Assembly (NCBI RefSeq): GCF_009720735.1
Contig: NZ_WNKU01000001.1
Coordinates: 186,001 to 250,000 of the forward strand
Length of the DNA stretch: 64,000 nucleotides
Source: Heliobacterium mobile
GTDB taxonomy: Bacteria > Bacillota > Desulfitobacteriia > Heliobacteriales > Heliobacteriaceae
Reading direction: 5' to 3'
In this document: in pieces, positions 53,214 through 62,319 of the stretch
How positions within the stretch are numbered: the stretch's first letter is position 1
Layout of the letters: each line of letters opens with the position of its first letter
Made by a program: the position numbers and the translations under genes
The notes under the pieces: model-generated
What the model saw: only the letters and a program-made list of their open reading frames with translations
The model's database searches: none
Told to the model about the DNA's origin: nothing

Positions 53214-53248
53214 TGGGCAGAGTCGACCAATATCCTCTGCCCATTTTT
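53214..53248 (+). terminator. Partial terminator between pstS and pstC
   Basis: TGGGCAGAG (53214-53222) and CTCTGCCCA (53235-53243), then TTTTT. Confidence 0.8.
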
Positions 53249-53290
53249 CCTGCCAAAAACTGTTTTCATCATTGAGGGGGCTGAATTTTG

Positions 53291-54253
53291 ATGAGTCCCA
53301 ACGGAGAACCCATGGCCGTTAAAGATGTCGTCAACGTAGATACACCTTCTTTGGCAAAGAACGCCTCAAAGCGCCGTCGAGCATGGAACGCATTTGAAAA
53401 AGTATCGGAAGGAATTTTGTTTGCTAGTGCATTCATCGGCGTCGTCACGATTATCCTGATTTTCCTCTTTCTTTTTAAAGAGGCGCTGCCAGTCTTATTT
53501 GATGCGAAAACGGCAGCTTCTTTGACAGCGAGCAAATGGTATCCCATCTCTCAACCGCCTGTCTTTGGGCTGATTCCGCTGATCGCAGGTTCTCTGATCG
53601 TGACTGTCGGGGCTATCGTGATCAGCGTCCCTTTAGGTGTAGGTGCAGCCATTTACTTATCCATGGTAGCCAGCCCCATGGTCAGGGAAATCCTTAAACC
53701 GACCATTGAAGTGCTGGCCGGTATTCCTTCCGTCGTCCTCGGATTCTTCGGAATGGCCTTCTTAGCGCCTGTGGTAAAAAGCCTCTTTAACCTACCTACC
53801 GGATTGACAGCCCTCACCGGAGCCATCACCTTGGCCCTGATGGCCCTGCCGACGATCACCTCCATTTCCGAAGATGCCATCTCGTCTGTTCCCGGTAAGT
53901 ATATGGAAGCTGCCTTAAGTCTCGGCGCTACCCGCTGGCAAGCTATCATCACGGTGATCGTACCAGCTGCCTTTTCCGGGATCACTGCATCGGTCATGCT
54001 CGGAATCGGCCGCGCTATCGGTGAGACGATGACTGTATTGATGGTCACAGGAAACGCAGGCATCATTCCCGATTCCTTCTTGGTGCCTGTCCGTACGATG
54101 ACGGCGACCATCGCTGCCGAGATGGGCGAAGTAGCCCGGGGCAGTGACCATTATCATGCCTTGTTCGTCGTCGGTGCCGTTTTGTTTATCATGACTTTTA
54201 TCATCAATCTAATCGCCGATATGGTCAGCCGGCGCATGAAGGAGGTTGAATAA
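53291..54253 (+). CDS. pstC: Phosphate ABC transporter permease PstC
   Basis: 320-residue membrane protein with six helices. The EAA loop region EAALSLGATRWQAIITVIVPAAFSGI near 210 and the IGRAIGETMTVLMVTGN segment near 237 are family marks. ATG 53291 (TTG 53288 also possible) follows GAGGGGG. Two bases separate it from the pstA start. Confidence 0.95.
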   Translation: MSPNGEPMAVKDVVNVDTPSLAKNASKRRRAWNAFEKVSEGILFASAFIGVVTIILIFLFLFKEALPVLFDAKTAASLTASKWYPISQPPVFGLIPLIAGSLIVTVGAIVISVPLGVGAAIYLSMVASPMVREILKPTIEVLAGIPSVVLGFFGMAFLAPVVKSLFNLPTGLTALTGAITLALMALPTITSISEDAISSVPGKYMEAALSLGATRWQAIITVIVPAAFSGITASVMLGIGRAIGETMTVLMVTGNAGIIPDSFLVPVRTMTATIAAEMGEVARGSDHYHALFVVGAVLFIMTFIINLIADMVSRRMKEVE

Positions 54254-54254
54254 G

Positions 54255-55100
54255 TTGTCTCCAAAGACGCAAGAAAAAATCGCCTTTCATGTGCTCCGTG
54301 CGATGACTGCCTTAATCGTCCTCTGCTTGGCTGTCGTCTTATGGGATCTTTTTTCGAAAGGTTTTCCGGCACTCACTTGGGAGTTCATCACAGAAAACCC
54401 CAAGAAGGGCATGACGGCCGGCGGAATTTTTCCGGCGATTGTCGGTACTTTTTATCTCATCGTAGGAACGGTTCTCTTCGCTCTCCCTGTAGGCGTGATG
54501 ACAGCTGTATACTTGGTTGAGTATGCTCGCGAATCTTGGGTCACCCGGGTCATCCGACTAGCCGTCGTTAACTTAGCCGGTGTTCCCTCTGTCGTCTTCG
54601 GTCTCTTCGGACTCGGATTCTTTGTACTCTTTTTGAACTTCGGCGCATCTATCTTAGCCGGTTCATTAACACTGGCCCTGATGGTCTTGCCGGTCATCAT
54701 CACGACATCCGAAGAAGCGCTTCGCGCGGTGCCTAATGGCTTCCGGGAAGCCAGTTTAGCCCTCGGTGCGACGAAACTACAAACGATCTTGTTTATCGTG
54801 CTTCCGAATGCGCTCCCGGGGATCATGACTGGTTCCATCTTAGGCTTGGCCCGTGCAGCTGGTGAAACGGCGCCTATTTTGCTTACGGCTGCTGCTTTTT
54901 TCTTGCCTCGCCTGCCAAACAGCATCTTTGACCAAGTGATGGCTTTGCCGTACCACCTCTATGTGATCGCGACACAAGTTCCAAACGCCGACGAGAAGAT
55001 ACCTTATGGAACAGCGACAGTGCTGATGCTGCTGGTGTTGGGACTCAATTTGGCGGCTGTGCTCTTACGGTCCTATTTCCGCCGCTTACGGAAGGTGTAG
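54255..55100 (+). CDS. pstA: Phosphate ABC transporter permease PstA
   Basis: 281-residue permease partner of PstC with six helices, GIFPAIVGTFYLIVGT near 58, EEALRAVPNGFREASLALGATKLQTI near 155 and LGLARAAGETAPILLTAAAFF near 200. TTG 54255 is nine bases after AAGGAGG; the TTG at 54246 touches that site. Confidence 0.95.
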   Translation: MSPKTQEKIAFHVLRAMTALIVLCLAVVLWDLFSKGFPALTWEFITENPKKGMTAGGIFPAIVGTFYLIVGTVLFALPVGVMTAVYLVEYARESWVTRVIRLAVVNLAGVPSVVFGLFGLGFFVLFLNFGASILAGSLTLALMVLPVIITTSEEALRAVPNGFREASLALGATKLQTILFIVLPNALPGIMTGSILGLARAAGETAPILLTAAAFFLPRLPNSIFDQVMALPYHLYVIATQVPNADEKIPYGTATVLMLLVLGLNLAAVLLRSYFRRLRKV

Positions 55101-55107
55101 AAAATAA

Positions 55108-55866
55108 ATGATTAGAACGAAAATTTCTGCAGAAAATCTCAATTTATTTTATGGAGACTTTCATGCGTTAAAAGATATCAACATCTCCATGGGAGAGCGT
55201 CAGGTGACGGCCCTCATCGGTCCTTCCGGCTGTGGAAAGTCCACTTTCCTCCGTTGTCTCAACCGGATGAATGATATCATTCCCACTTGCCGTGTCCAAG
55301 GAAAGCTGATGTTCGAAGACAGTGAGATCTATCATCCCGACACCGATGTGGTAGCCCTGCGCAAACGCGTAGGGATGGTCTTCCAAGCGCCTAACCCTTT
55401 TCCGAAATCGGTTTATGAAAACGTCGCCTATGCCCCCAAACTGCACGGATTGAAAGACAAAGCCCGTCTCGACGAGATCGTGGAAACATCTTTGCGCCAG
55501 GCCGCTCTCTGGGACGAAGTCAAAGACCGCCTCCACAAACCGGCGTTAGGTCTGTCCGGCGGGCAGCAACAGCGTCTTTGTATCGCCCGCGCTTTGGCGA
55601 TTCAACCGGAAGTTTTGCTCATGGATGAACCGACTTCTGCCTTAGACCCCATCTCAACCTTGAAGATCGAAGAGTTGATCCGCGAATTAAAGCAGTACTA
55701 CACGATCGTCATTGTGACTCACAACATGCAGCAGGCGGCCCGGATCTCAGACAAGACAGCCTTTTTCCTCGTAGGCGATCTGGTCGAGTTTGACGATACG
55801 GAAGTTATCTTCACAAATCCGAAGGATCAGCGTACCGAAGATTACATTACGGGCCGCTTCGGTTAA
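55108..55866 (+). CDS. pstB: Phosphate ABC transporter ATPase PstB
   Basis: 252-residue ATPase with Walker [20 protein letters not shown] near 36, Q-loop [18 protein letters not shown] near 90, signature [16 protein letters not shown] near 150 and Walker [16 protein letters not shown] near 172. NRMND and NPFPKS are PstB-specific. Last transporter gene before phoU. Confidence 0.96.
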   Translation: MIRTKISAENLNLFYGDFHALKDINISMGERQVTALIGPSGCGKSTFLRCLNRMNDIIPTCRVQGKLMFEDSEIYHPDTDVVALRKRVGMVFQAPNPFPKSVYENVAYAPKLHGLKDKARLDEIVETSLRQAALWDEVKDRLHKPALGLSGGQQQRLCIARALAIQPEVLLMDEPTSALDPISTLKIEELIRELKQYYTIVIVTHNMQQAARISDKTAFFLVGDLVEFDDTEVIFTNPKDQRTEDYITGRFG

Positions 55867-55893
55867 GCGGTTAGAGAGGGGCGGAGCCATAAG

Positions 55894-56550
55894 ATGCATT
55901 GTATAGAGATGGATCATCTATTAAAAAATTTGCAGCACGACCTGCTTCGCATGGGGGCGATGGTCGAGGAAGCGATTTACAACGGTGTACAATCGCTCGT
56001 CAAAAGAGACGCTGAGTTGGCGTCAACGGTACTCGACGGTGACGAAAAGATCAATCAACTGCAATTAGAGATTGAAGATCGTTGCATCAAGCTGATTGCG
56101 ACCCAACAGCCCATGGCGAAAGATCTCCGGAAGATCTCCGCCACTTGGCGTATCTCGGTGGACTTGGAACGGATGGCCGATAATGTGGGTGATATCTGTA
56201 AAGCGGTGATCCGCCTCAATGGTCAAGCTTATTTGAAACCCTTCGAGCATATCCCCCAGATGGCGGATCTATGTCAAAAGATGGTCAAAGACGGCCTTGA
56301 TGCCTATATCAATGAAGATGTAGCGCTGGCTGTGCAGATGAGCGAAATGGATCATCAAGTAGATACACTCTACCGGGAGATTTTCAAAGACCTAATGGAG
56401 ATGATGTCGGCCAACTCCAACGTGGTAAACCAGGGGAATCAACTGATTTTCATCGCGCGGTTCCTGGAGCGTTTCGGCGACCATGCGACCAACATCGCCG
56501 AGTCTGTCGTTTACTTGGTCACAGGTCAGCGCAAAGATCTGAATAAATAA
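55894..56550 (+). CDS. phoU: Phosphate transport regulator PhoU
   Basis: 218-residue helical protein of two three-helix PhoU repeats, each with a D/E-rich metal motif (VDLERMADNVGDICKAV near 87, RFLERFGDHATNIAESV near 189). Links Pst activity to PhoR, dampening the Pho response when phosphate is enough. Strong terminator follows. Confidence 0.95.
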   Translation: MHCIEMDHLLKNLQHDLLRMGAMVEEAIYNGVQSLVKRDAELASTVLDGDEKINQLQLEIEDRCIKLIATQQPMAKDLRKISATWRISVDLERMADNVGDICKAVIRLNGQAYLKPFEHIPQMADLCQKMVKDGLDAYINEDVALAVQMSEMDHQVDTLYREIFKDLMEMMSANSNVVNQGNQLIFIARFLERFGDHATNIAESVVYLVTGQRKDLNK

Positions 56551-56567
56551 GTCCCGAAGGATCGGCG

Positions 56568-56610
56568 CAAGCTTTTGGTGAGCCATTTCTCACCGAAAGC
56601 TTGTTTTTCT
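56568..56610 (+). terminator. Terminator of the pst-phoU operon
   Basis: CAAGCTTTTGGTGAG and CTCACCGAAAGCTTG, loop of six, then TTTTTCTTTG. Confidence 0.9.
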
Positions 56611-56623
56611 TTGTCTGGAGACT

Positions 56624-56650
56624 TTGTTGCTCAGAAAAATCCGGTATAAT
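56624..56650 (+). promoter_or_regulatory. Likely promoter of the uracil permease gene
   Basis: TATAAT (56645-56650) with weak -35 TTGTTG (56624-56629) at 15 bp. The leader of about 130 bases contains a strong but orphan ribosome site, AAAAGGAGGGG near 56691, with no start codon in range. Confidence 0.5.
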
Positions 56651-56785
56651 ATAAACTGGTATTTACTGAGCATCAAGGAAATCACGCCAAAAAGGAGGGG
56701 AAATTAGGCCGCGACCCCATCGCTTTAGCCATCAAATTAAAAATGACAACTACATAACGACATTTGTAAGGAGAGAGCAATTGCA

Positions 56786-58057
56786 ATGAAACGCGAGATC
56801 CAAGTTGACGAACGTTTACCGCTGCTGCAGACGATTCCTTTGAGCCTTCAACATCTTTTCGCCATGTTCGGTGCCACGGTTCTCGTACCTCTGCTATTTC
56901 AAGTGAGCCCAGCCACTATCCTGCTGTTTAACGGAATCGGCACTCTCCTCTATATGCTCATTTGTAAAGGTAAGATTCCTGCTTATCTGGGGTCTAGTTT
57001 CGCCTTTATTTCTCCCGTTCTGGTGGTGATCCCTCAATATGGATATGAGGGAGCCCTCGGTGGGTTTATCGTCGTTGGCCTCATCTTCACTTTAGTTGCC
57101 TTACTGATCAAAGTGATTGGGACAAGCTGGATCGACGTCGTTTTCCCGCCGGCAGCCATGGGCGCCATTGTGGCCGTAATCGGTTTAGAACTCGCGCCGG
57201 TAGCCGCCAAGATGGCAGGGTTTCTTCCTGACCCGGGTACCGCCTTTGATCCGAAAGCCATCGTCGTCTCAGTCTTTACCTTAGCCGTCACCATCTTAGG
57301 GTCTGTCGTTTTCCGAGGCTTTTTAGCGATCATTCCCATCTTGATCGGTGTCCTGGCCGGGTATACCTTGTCGAGCGGTCTTGGGATGGTCGATTGGACC
57401 CTTGTGGAGAATGCCAAGTGGGTAGCGGCACCGGCCTTCTATACGCCCATCTTTAAGTGGGAAGCGATCGCCGTGATCATGCCGGCAGCCCTGGTGGTTA
57501 TCGCAGAGCATATCGGTCATTTGGTGGTGACCAGCAATATCGTCGGCAGGGATTTGTCGAAAGATCCCGGCTTACACCGTTCGCTGCTTGGGAATGGCCT
57601 GTCGACCTTGTTATCGGGCTTCTTTGGTTCCACTCCCAACACCACCTATGGGGAAAATATCGGCGTTTTGGCCATCACCAAAGTCTACTCTACATGGGTA
57701 CTCGGCGGTGCCGCCATCTTCGCCATCATCCTGTCCTTTTTCGGTAAGCTGGCTGCGGCGATCCAAGCGATTCCGAGCCCGGTCATGGGCGGTGTGTCAA
57801 TGTTGCTATTTGGGGTCATCGCCGCATCGGGAATCCGTATGCTCGTGGAGGCCAAGGTGGACTACTCCAAAGCGACCAATCTGATTTTAACTTCTGTCGT
57901 GCTCATCATCGGCATCAGCGGCGCGAGCCTCACCTGGGGTCCCATCGCGCTGAAGGGGATGTCTTTAGCCACCGTCGTGGCGATTCTCTTAAGCCTCATC
58001 TTTAAAGTATTGGACGTGACCGGTATGTCCAATGAAGGCCCTACGCAAGGGGATTAA
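56786..58057 (+). CDS. uraA: Uracil permease (NCS2 family, UraA/PyrP)
   Basis: 423-residue transporter with about 12-14 helices. PLSLQHLFAMFGATVLVPLLF near residue 16, AYLGSSFAFISPV near 71, the substrate-site EHIGHLVVTSNIVG near 240 and GSTPNTTYGENIGVLAITKV near 286 match uracil rather than xanthine permeases. Single gene with its own promoter. No PyrR-type attenuator is recognised in the leader. Confidence 0.92.
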   Translation: MKREIQVDERLPLLQTIPLSLQHLFAMFGATVLVPLLFQVSPATILLFNGIGTLLYMLICKGKIPAYLGSSFAFISPVLVVIPQYGYEGALGGFIVVGLIFTLVALLIKVIGTSWIDVVFPPAAMGAIVAVIGLELAPVAAKMAGFLPDPGTAFDPKAIVVSVFTLAVTILGSVVFRGFLAIIPILIGVLAGYTLSSGLGMVDWTLVENAKWVAAPAFYTPIFKWEAIAVIMPAALVVIAEHIGHLVVTSNIVGRDLSKDPGLHRSLLGNGLSTLLSGFFGSTPNTTYGENIGVLAITKVYSTWVLGGAAIFAIILSFFGKLAAAIQAIPSPVMGGVSMLLFGVIAASGIRMLVEAKVDYSKATNLILTSVVLIIGISGASLTWGPIALKGMSLATVVAILLSLIFKVLDVTGMSNEGPTQGD

Positions 58058-58085
58058 CGTAACATGTAGATAGAGGGGTGGATCC

Positions 58086-59075
58086 ATGTCCCGGCTGACC
58101 ATGGTTCCAGTTGGAAAAGAGGCGTTGAAAAAGCGGCGACGCCTAGCGTTCCTGCGCCTCTCAGCCCTGTTTGCCGTCTTGCTGTTAGCTGGATTGGGTG
58201 GTTGGTGGTTGAAAGACAAGATCACAGGGATGTTCGTGAAAGTCGTCGTTGAAGTGCAACCAGCCAAAATGGGGCAGCTCTCGGAAACACGTCCGCTGCC
58301 GGGATGGGTTATCCGCGATGAATTTATCGTCAATGCCCCCCTTTCCGGTCGTGTTCAACGGCTGGTGAACGACGGGGAACGAGCCCGTGTTGGCGCCCCG
58401 GTCGTTAAAATTAAGGAATTAAACCCCTCCGGAAGCGAAATGGGGTCTTTACAGGATGTCTTTTCTCCTCGGGCCGGCCTGATCAGTTACCGTATGGACG
58501 GATTAGAGGAAGTGCTCAACTCACGGGTGCTCGATGAACTCAACCCGGAGCAACTGGCCTCTTTACGGGAAAAGCCCTGGGAGGTTAATCCCGATTCGGT
58601 AGTCCAGAAAGGAACGCCCCTATTCAAAGTCGTCGATAACCTAGAAAAAGCCTATTTTCTCATTCATTACAACGTGAAAGATCTGGGCGGTCCTCTCGTT
58701 CCGGCGCGCCGGGTGACCTTGGCGATAAATGCCGCTGGGCCGAATTTTTACGGGAAGGTGCTTAATGTCCGCGGCGGCGACGATGTGTGGGCATTGATTC
58801 AATTGTCTAACCCGCCCATGGAAGTGCTCAAGGCTCGAACGATGCCGTTGTTGCTGGTGGACAAGGTCCACAAAGGCATACTGCTGCCCAAGAGTTCTCT
58901 TGTGGAACGTAACGGGGAACAGGGCGTCTGGGTCAGTGTGAAGAACCGAGCCGAATGGCGGAACGTCAACCTAGTCTACACCGTCGACGAACAGGTGATC
59001 GTAGACGGACTCGAAGAGGGCCTGCTCGTCATTCAAAATCCGACGCTCCTCAAAGAAGGACAAGAAATTAAATAA
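58086..59075 (+). CDS. HlyD-like membrane protein of the division-site cluster
   Basis: 329-residue protein with a basic N-terminus, one membrane helix (about 20-40) and a beta-rich outer part with HlyD/biotinyl-lipoyl-like segments (VNAPLSGRVQRLVNDGERARVGAPVVKIKE near 80). Such genes stand at the head of the yggS-sepF-ylm cluster in several Clostridia; function is not known, and no partner ABC or RND pump is beside it. ATG after AGAGGGGTGG. Confidence 0.78.
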   Translation: MSRLTMVPVGKEALKKRRRLAFLRLSALFAVLLLAGLGGWWLKDKITGMFVKVVVEVQPAKMGQLSETRPLPGWVIRDEFIVNAPLSGRVQRLVNDGERARVGAPVVKIKELNPSGSEMGSLQDVFSPRAGLISYRMDGLEEVLNSRVLDELNPEQLASLREKPWEVNPDSVVQKGTPLFKVVDNLEKAYFLIHYNVKDLGGPLVPARRVTLAINAAGPNFYGKVLNVRGGDDVWALIQLSNPPMEVLKARTMPLLLVDKVHKGILLPKSSLVERNGEQGVWVSVKNRAEWRNVNLVYTVDEQVIVDGLEEGLLVIQNPTLLKEGQEIK

Positions 59076-59169
59076 AAAACTTAAGAAAAGGTTAGAATTC
59101 AAGGTAGAAGTTAGCAGGATTTCCCTGTTGGACGGCGAAATACGAGCGTAGTGAAGGGATTGAGCGATC

Positions 59170-59859
59170 ATGGGCCATATTGTAGAAAATTTGGACCGTG
59201 TACGCCAAAAGATTAGAGAAGCTGCCTTGCGGGGCGGTCGAGCACCAGAAGAGGTCCAACTGTTAGCGGTCACTAAAACAGTCCCTGTGGAGACGATTCA
59301 ACAAGTCGTCGATGCGGGCCAGTTTCGACTCGGCGAGAACCGGGTACAGGAACTGCTCAGCAAATACCCCCATGTCCAAGGACCTGTGCGATGGCACATC
59401 ATCGGCACCCTGCAGACCAACAAAGTGAAATACATTTATGACAAGGTAGAACTGATTCACTCCTTAGACAGGCTGTCCTTAGCTGAGGCCATCCACAAGC
59501 ATGCGGGCCTTTTACAGCGTCCCATCGACTGTTTAGTCGAGGTCAACGTCTCCGGGGAAGAGTCTAAGCATGGCGTACCCAAGCAAGAACTGGTTCCTTT
59601 CTTGAGGAGTCTCTCCAGTCTGGACGGGGTACATATTCGCGGACTGATGACGATGGCTCCCTTTGTGGACAATTCGGAGGAGATCCGCTGGGTCTTTCGA
59701 GAGTTACGCCAACTGTCTCTGGAAGTCCGTGAACTGAACTTGGCTCGGGTAGAGATGCAGCATCTGTCCATGGGAATGACGAACGATTATGAAGTTGCCG
59801 TTGAAGAAGGCGCCACCATAGTTCGGGTCGGTTCAGGCCTCTTTGGTGAACGCCGATAG
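59170..59859 (+). CDS. yggS: PLP homeostasis protein YggS/PLPBP
   Basis: 229-residue single-domain alanine-racemase-like barrel that binds pyridoxal phosphate. The PLP lysine is in LLAVTKTVP near residue 36; GENRVQELLSK near 56, WHIIGTLQTNKVKY near 76 and LSMGMTNDYEVAVEEGATIVRVG near 200 are signature segments. Conserved partner of sepF and proC in Firmicutes. Confidence 0.95.
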   Translation: MGHIVENLDRVRQKIREAALRGGRAPEEVQLLAVTKTVPVETIQQVVDAGQFRLGENRVQELLSKYPHVQGPVRWHIIGTLQTNKVKYIYDKVELIHSLDRLSLAEAIHKHAGLLQRPIDCLVEVNVSGEESKHGVPKQELVPFLRSLSSLDGVHIRGLMTMAPFVDNSEEIRWVFRELRQLSLEVRELNLARVEMQHLSMGMTNDYEVAVEEGATIVRVGSGLFGERR

Positions 59860-59877
59860 GGAGGAGGAGCATTGGCA

Positions 59878-60354
59878 ATGGCCAAAATCATGGAAAAGTT
59901 CTACAGCCTGATGGGGCTGGGGGACGAAATCGAGGAAGTTGAGGAACAAGAACCTCAAGCACAAAAGACGGAGGAAAAGGAATCTTCCTTCGCCCGACGG
60001 ATGGTGGAGCGGGTCGAACGACCGGCAGCACCCGTTGTCAGTCTCGTGTCGGAACGGCAGAAGAAGGAGTTGAAGGTTGTGGTCATCGAACCGAAAACCT
60101 TTGACGAAGCAAAAAATGTAGCCGACCATCTAAAAAATCGCCGTCAGGTTATCCTAAACTTGGAGAAGGCTGATCGCGAAATGGCCCAGCGGGTCATCGA
60201 CTTTGTCTGCGGCACTACCTATGCATTGAACGGATCGATGCAAAAAGTGGGCGCTCATATCTTTGTATTTGCCCCGAGCAACGTCGATATCTCCGGCGAG
60301 ATCAGTGTTGAAGACACTATCCGCACTCCTCTGGCTTGGGCCAGCAAGGGGTAA
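59878..60354 (+). CDS. sepF: Cell division protein SepF
   Basis: 158-residue FtsZ-binding protein. N-terminal amphipathic helix (MAKIMEKFYSLMGL) for membrane binding, an acidic linker, and the SepF core with DEAKNVADHLKNRRQVILNLEKADREMAQRVIDFVCGTTYALNG near 77. ATG 59878 is nine bases after GGAGGAG. With no ftsA next to ftsZ, SepF is the best candidate membrane tether in this window. Confidence 0.95.
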   Translation: MAKIMEKFYSLMGLGDEIEEVEEQEPQAQKTEEKESSFARRMVERVERPAAPVVSLVSERQKKELKVVVIEPKTFDEAKNVADHLKNRRQVILNLEKADREMAQRVIDFVCGTTYALNGSMQKVGAHIFVFAPSNVDISGEISVEDTIRTPLAWASKG

Positions 60355-60368
60355 GGAGGAATAGAAGG

Positions 60369-61193
60369 TTGAACGTTTCCCTGTTAGAAAACCGCCGTAT
60401 CGGTTTTATCGGCGGGGGGGCCATGGCGGAAGCCTTGTTGAGCGGTTTAGTCCGTCTCGTGCCACCTCAAGCCATCACCGTATCAGACCCCAACCCATCT
60501 CGCCTTGCTTATCTGCAAAGCGAAATGGCTGTGCAGACGACCTCCGATAACTCCGTCGTCTGTGAGCAAAGCGATATTGTCGTGCTGGCCGTAAAACCGC
60601 AAGTGTTGCCTGCGGTGCTGACCCCCTTGAAGACAGCCATTTGCTCCAAGCATCTCGTCATTTCCATCGCCGCCGGAATTACGTTGGCGCAGTTGGAGAG
60701 CTGGCTTTCACCGGAAGTTCCGCTGATTCGGGTGATGCCCAATACGCCAGCCTTGATCGGCAAAGGCGCCTCAGCCCTCGCGGGGGGAAGGGCGGTATCG
60801 GAACAGGATGTGCAGACGGCGAAAGCTTTATTGGAAGCCGTAGGAATCGCTGAAGTCCTTCCGGAAACTTACCTCAATGCCGTGACCGGTTTCAGCGGGA
60901 GTGGTCCAGCCTATGTATACCTTTTCATCGAAGCGTTGATCGACGCCGGTGTAAAAGAAGGTTTAACGAGGGATCTGGCTCGCAAACTAGCGATTCAGAC
61001 GGTCATCGGTTCAGCCCAGCTGCTGATCGAGACTGGAAATCATCCGGCCATAGAGCGAGACAAGGTGACATCGCCTGGTGGAACGACGATCGCTGGCGTG
61101 CAAGCGCTGGAAGACGGCGGTTTCCGTTCGGCCGTCTTTGCCGCCGTCCATGCCGGAACCAAACGAGCCCGTGAACTGTCGGGTTCCCAATAA
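60369..61193 (+). CDS. proC: Pyrroline-5-carboxylate reductase ProC
   Basis: 274-residue NADPH enzyme that makes proline. Rossmann loop RIGFIGGGAMAEALLSGL near residue 8 and the signature VTGFSGSGPAYVYLFIEALIDAGVKEGL with MPNTPALIGKGASAL. TTG 60369 is nine bases after GGAGG; the frame from 60336 overlaps sepF and is rejected. Confidence 0.95.
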   Translation: MNVSLLENRRIGFIGGGAMAEALLSGLVRLVPPQAITVSDPNPSRLAYLQSEMAVQTTSDNSVVCEQSDIVVLAVKPQVLPAVLTPLKTAICSKHLVISIAAGITLAQLESWLSPEVPLIRVMPNTPALIGKGASALAGGRAVSEQDVQTAKALLEAVGIAEVLPETYLNAVTGFSGSGPAYVYLFIEALIDAGVKEGLTRDLARKLAIQTVIGSAQLLIETGNHPAIERDKVTSPGGTTIAGVQALEDGGFRSAVFAAVHAGTKRARELSGSQ

Positions 61194-61202
61194 GCTAAAA
61201 GG

Positions 61203-61228
61203 ACCCGGCGGCAACGCCGGGTTTTTTT
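61203..61228 (+). terminator. Terminator after proC
   Basis: CCCGGCG, loop GCAA (a stable tetraloop), CGCCGGG, then TTTTTTT. It stands only 18 bases before yggT, so it should lower but not abolish expression of the rest. Confidence 0.9.
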
Positions 61229-61246
61229 AGGAACGGGGGTTTACTC

Positions 61247-61510
61247 TTGAGTTTTACTGCCTATGACATCGTACGGACTGCCTTTGACGTGATGAAGTTC
61301 TTCATCGTCGTTCGTGTGATCATCTCCTATTTTCCTCACAATCCGGAGAGCACCATTTTTCGTTTCATCTATGATTTGACAGAGCCTGTTCTCGGACCTT
61401 TGCGCCGCATCATTCCGGTTCCCCGCAGCTTGCCTCTCGATTTTTCACCGATTTTAGGCTACTTTCTGTTGGAACTGGTGGAGTCTGTCCTTATCCGGTT
61501 GATCCTCTAA
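61247..61510 (+). CDS. yggT: YggT family membrane protein
   Basis: 87-residue protein with two membrane helices and the middle segment YDLTEPVLGPLRRIIPV that marks the family. Linked by context to cell division and osmotic or FtsZ placement functions, without a known reaction. TTG start; stop is followed at once by the ylmH ATG. Confidence 0.9.
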   Translation: MSFTAYDIVRTAFDVMKFFIVVRVIISYFPHNPESTIFRFIYDLTEPVLGPLRRIIPVPRSLPLDFSPILGYFLLELVESVLIRLIL

Positions 61511-62302
61511 ATGGGGTTTCATCGAGAACGGATGCTCTCTCACCTCCCGCCGGGAGAGGTCAGGGAGAAAATGGCACGCATTATCGACCTTGCTGAGCTG
61601 TGCCGGCGTTCCTCTAAGCAGCAGGTTACAGACTTTCTGGAACCGTTTCTGCTCAAAACAGCGATGGATATCTTGCGGGGCCTTGACGATGTATCTGTCT
61701 TGGACGATGGGGGCTATCCTGAAGCAGAGCGGAAACGATTGGTTCTTTTGCCGGGAGAGTGGGAGTTGCCGGACAGCCGAAGTTGCTGGCTCATGGGAGA
61801 AGTTCGGGGAGAAGTTGACAAAATCGGTCACCGCGATTATTTAGGATCTTTGTTGGGTCTAGGGATCCGTCGAGAAAAAATGGGCGACTTGAAGCTGACG
61901 AAAAAGGGTTGTGCCGTTCTCGTGGACCGTGATGTGGCTGCGTATGTGGAAGCTCACTGGAACCAAGTTCAACGGTTCCCCTTATCGGTGCGCTTAGGGG
62001 ATGGCGATGAAAAGCCGGACTTCATCGAAAAAGGTGAGGAGAAGTCGGTCACGGTGGCGTCCTTACGATTTGACGCTATCGTGGCGGCCATTTGGCATTT
62101 ATCTCGCTCCAAAGCCGATGAAGCCATCTCGCGAGGATTGCTGCGTGTAAACGGGTTAGAGACGAGCGACGGAAGCCGCATGGCTTCCGTCAAAGATATC
62201 TTGTCTTTGCGCGGTTTTGGCCGTGCTATTCTGCGGGAAATCGGCGGACCTACGAAAAAAGGACGCATCCGAATAACGATTTGGCAGCCTGTTGACCGGT
62301 AG
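61511..62302 (+). CDS. ylmH: S4-domain RNA-binding protein YlmH
   Basis: 263-residue protein with a C-terminal S4 RNA-binding domain (LRFDAIVAAIWHLSRSKADEAISRGLLRVNG near 184). The family includes YlmH/RqcP-like proteins in ribosome rescue and septum placement. Starts at the base after the yggT stop. Confidence 0.9.
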   Translation: MGFHRERMLSHLPPGEVREKMARIIDLAELCRRSSKQQVTDFLEPFLLKTAMDILRGLDDVSVLDDGGYPEAERKRLVLLPGEWELPDSRSCWLMGEVRGEVDKIGHRDYLGSLLGLGIRREKMGDLKLTKKGCAVLVDRDVAAYVEAHWNQVQRFPLSVRLGDGDEKPDFIEKGEEKSVTVASLRFDAIVAAIWHLSRSKADEAISRGLLRVNGLETSDGSRMASVKDILSLRGFGRAILREIGGPTKKGRIRITIWQPVDR

Positions 62303-62319
62303 CCAAGGAGGTTTTGCAA

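Noticed and set aside
59110-59150. GCAGGATTTCCCTGTT stretch before yggS as a conserved motif
   Set aside because: Only one copy in the window; the small CAGG/CCTG pairing is too weak to call.
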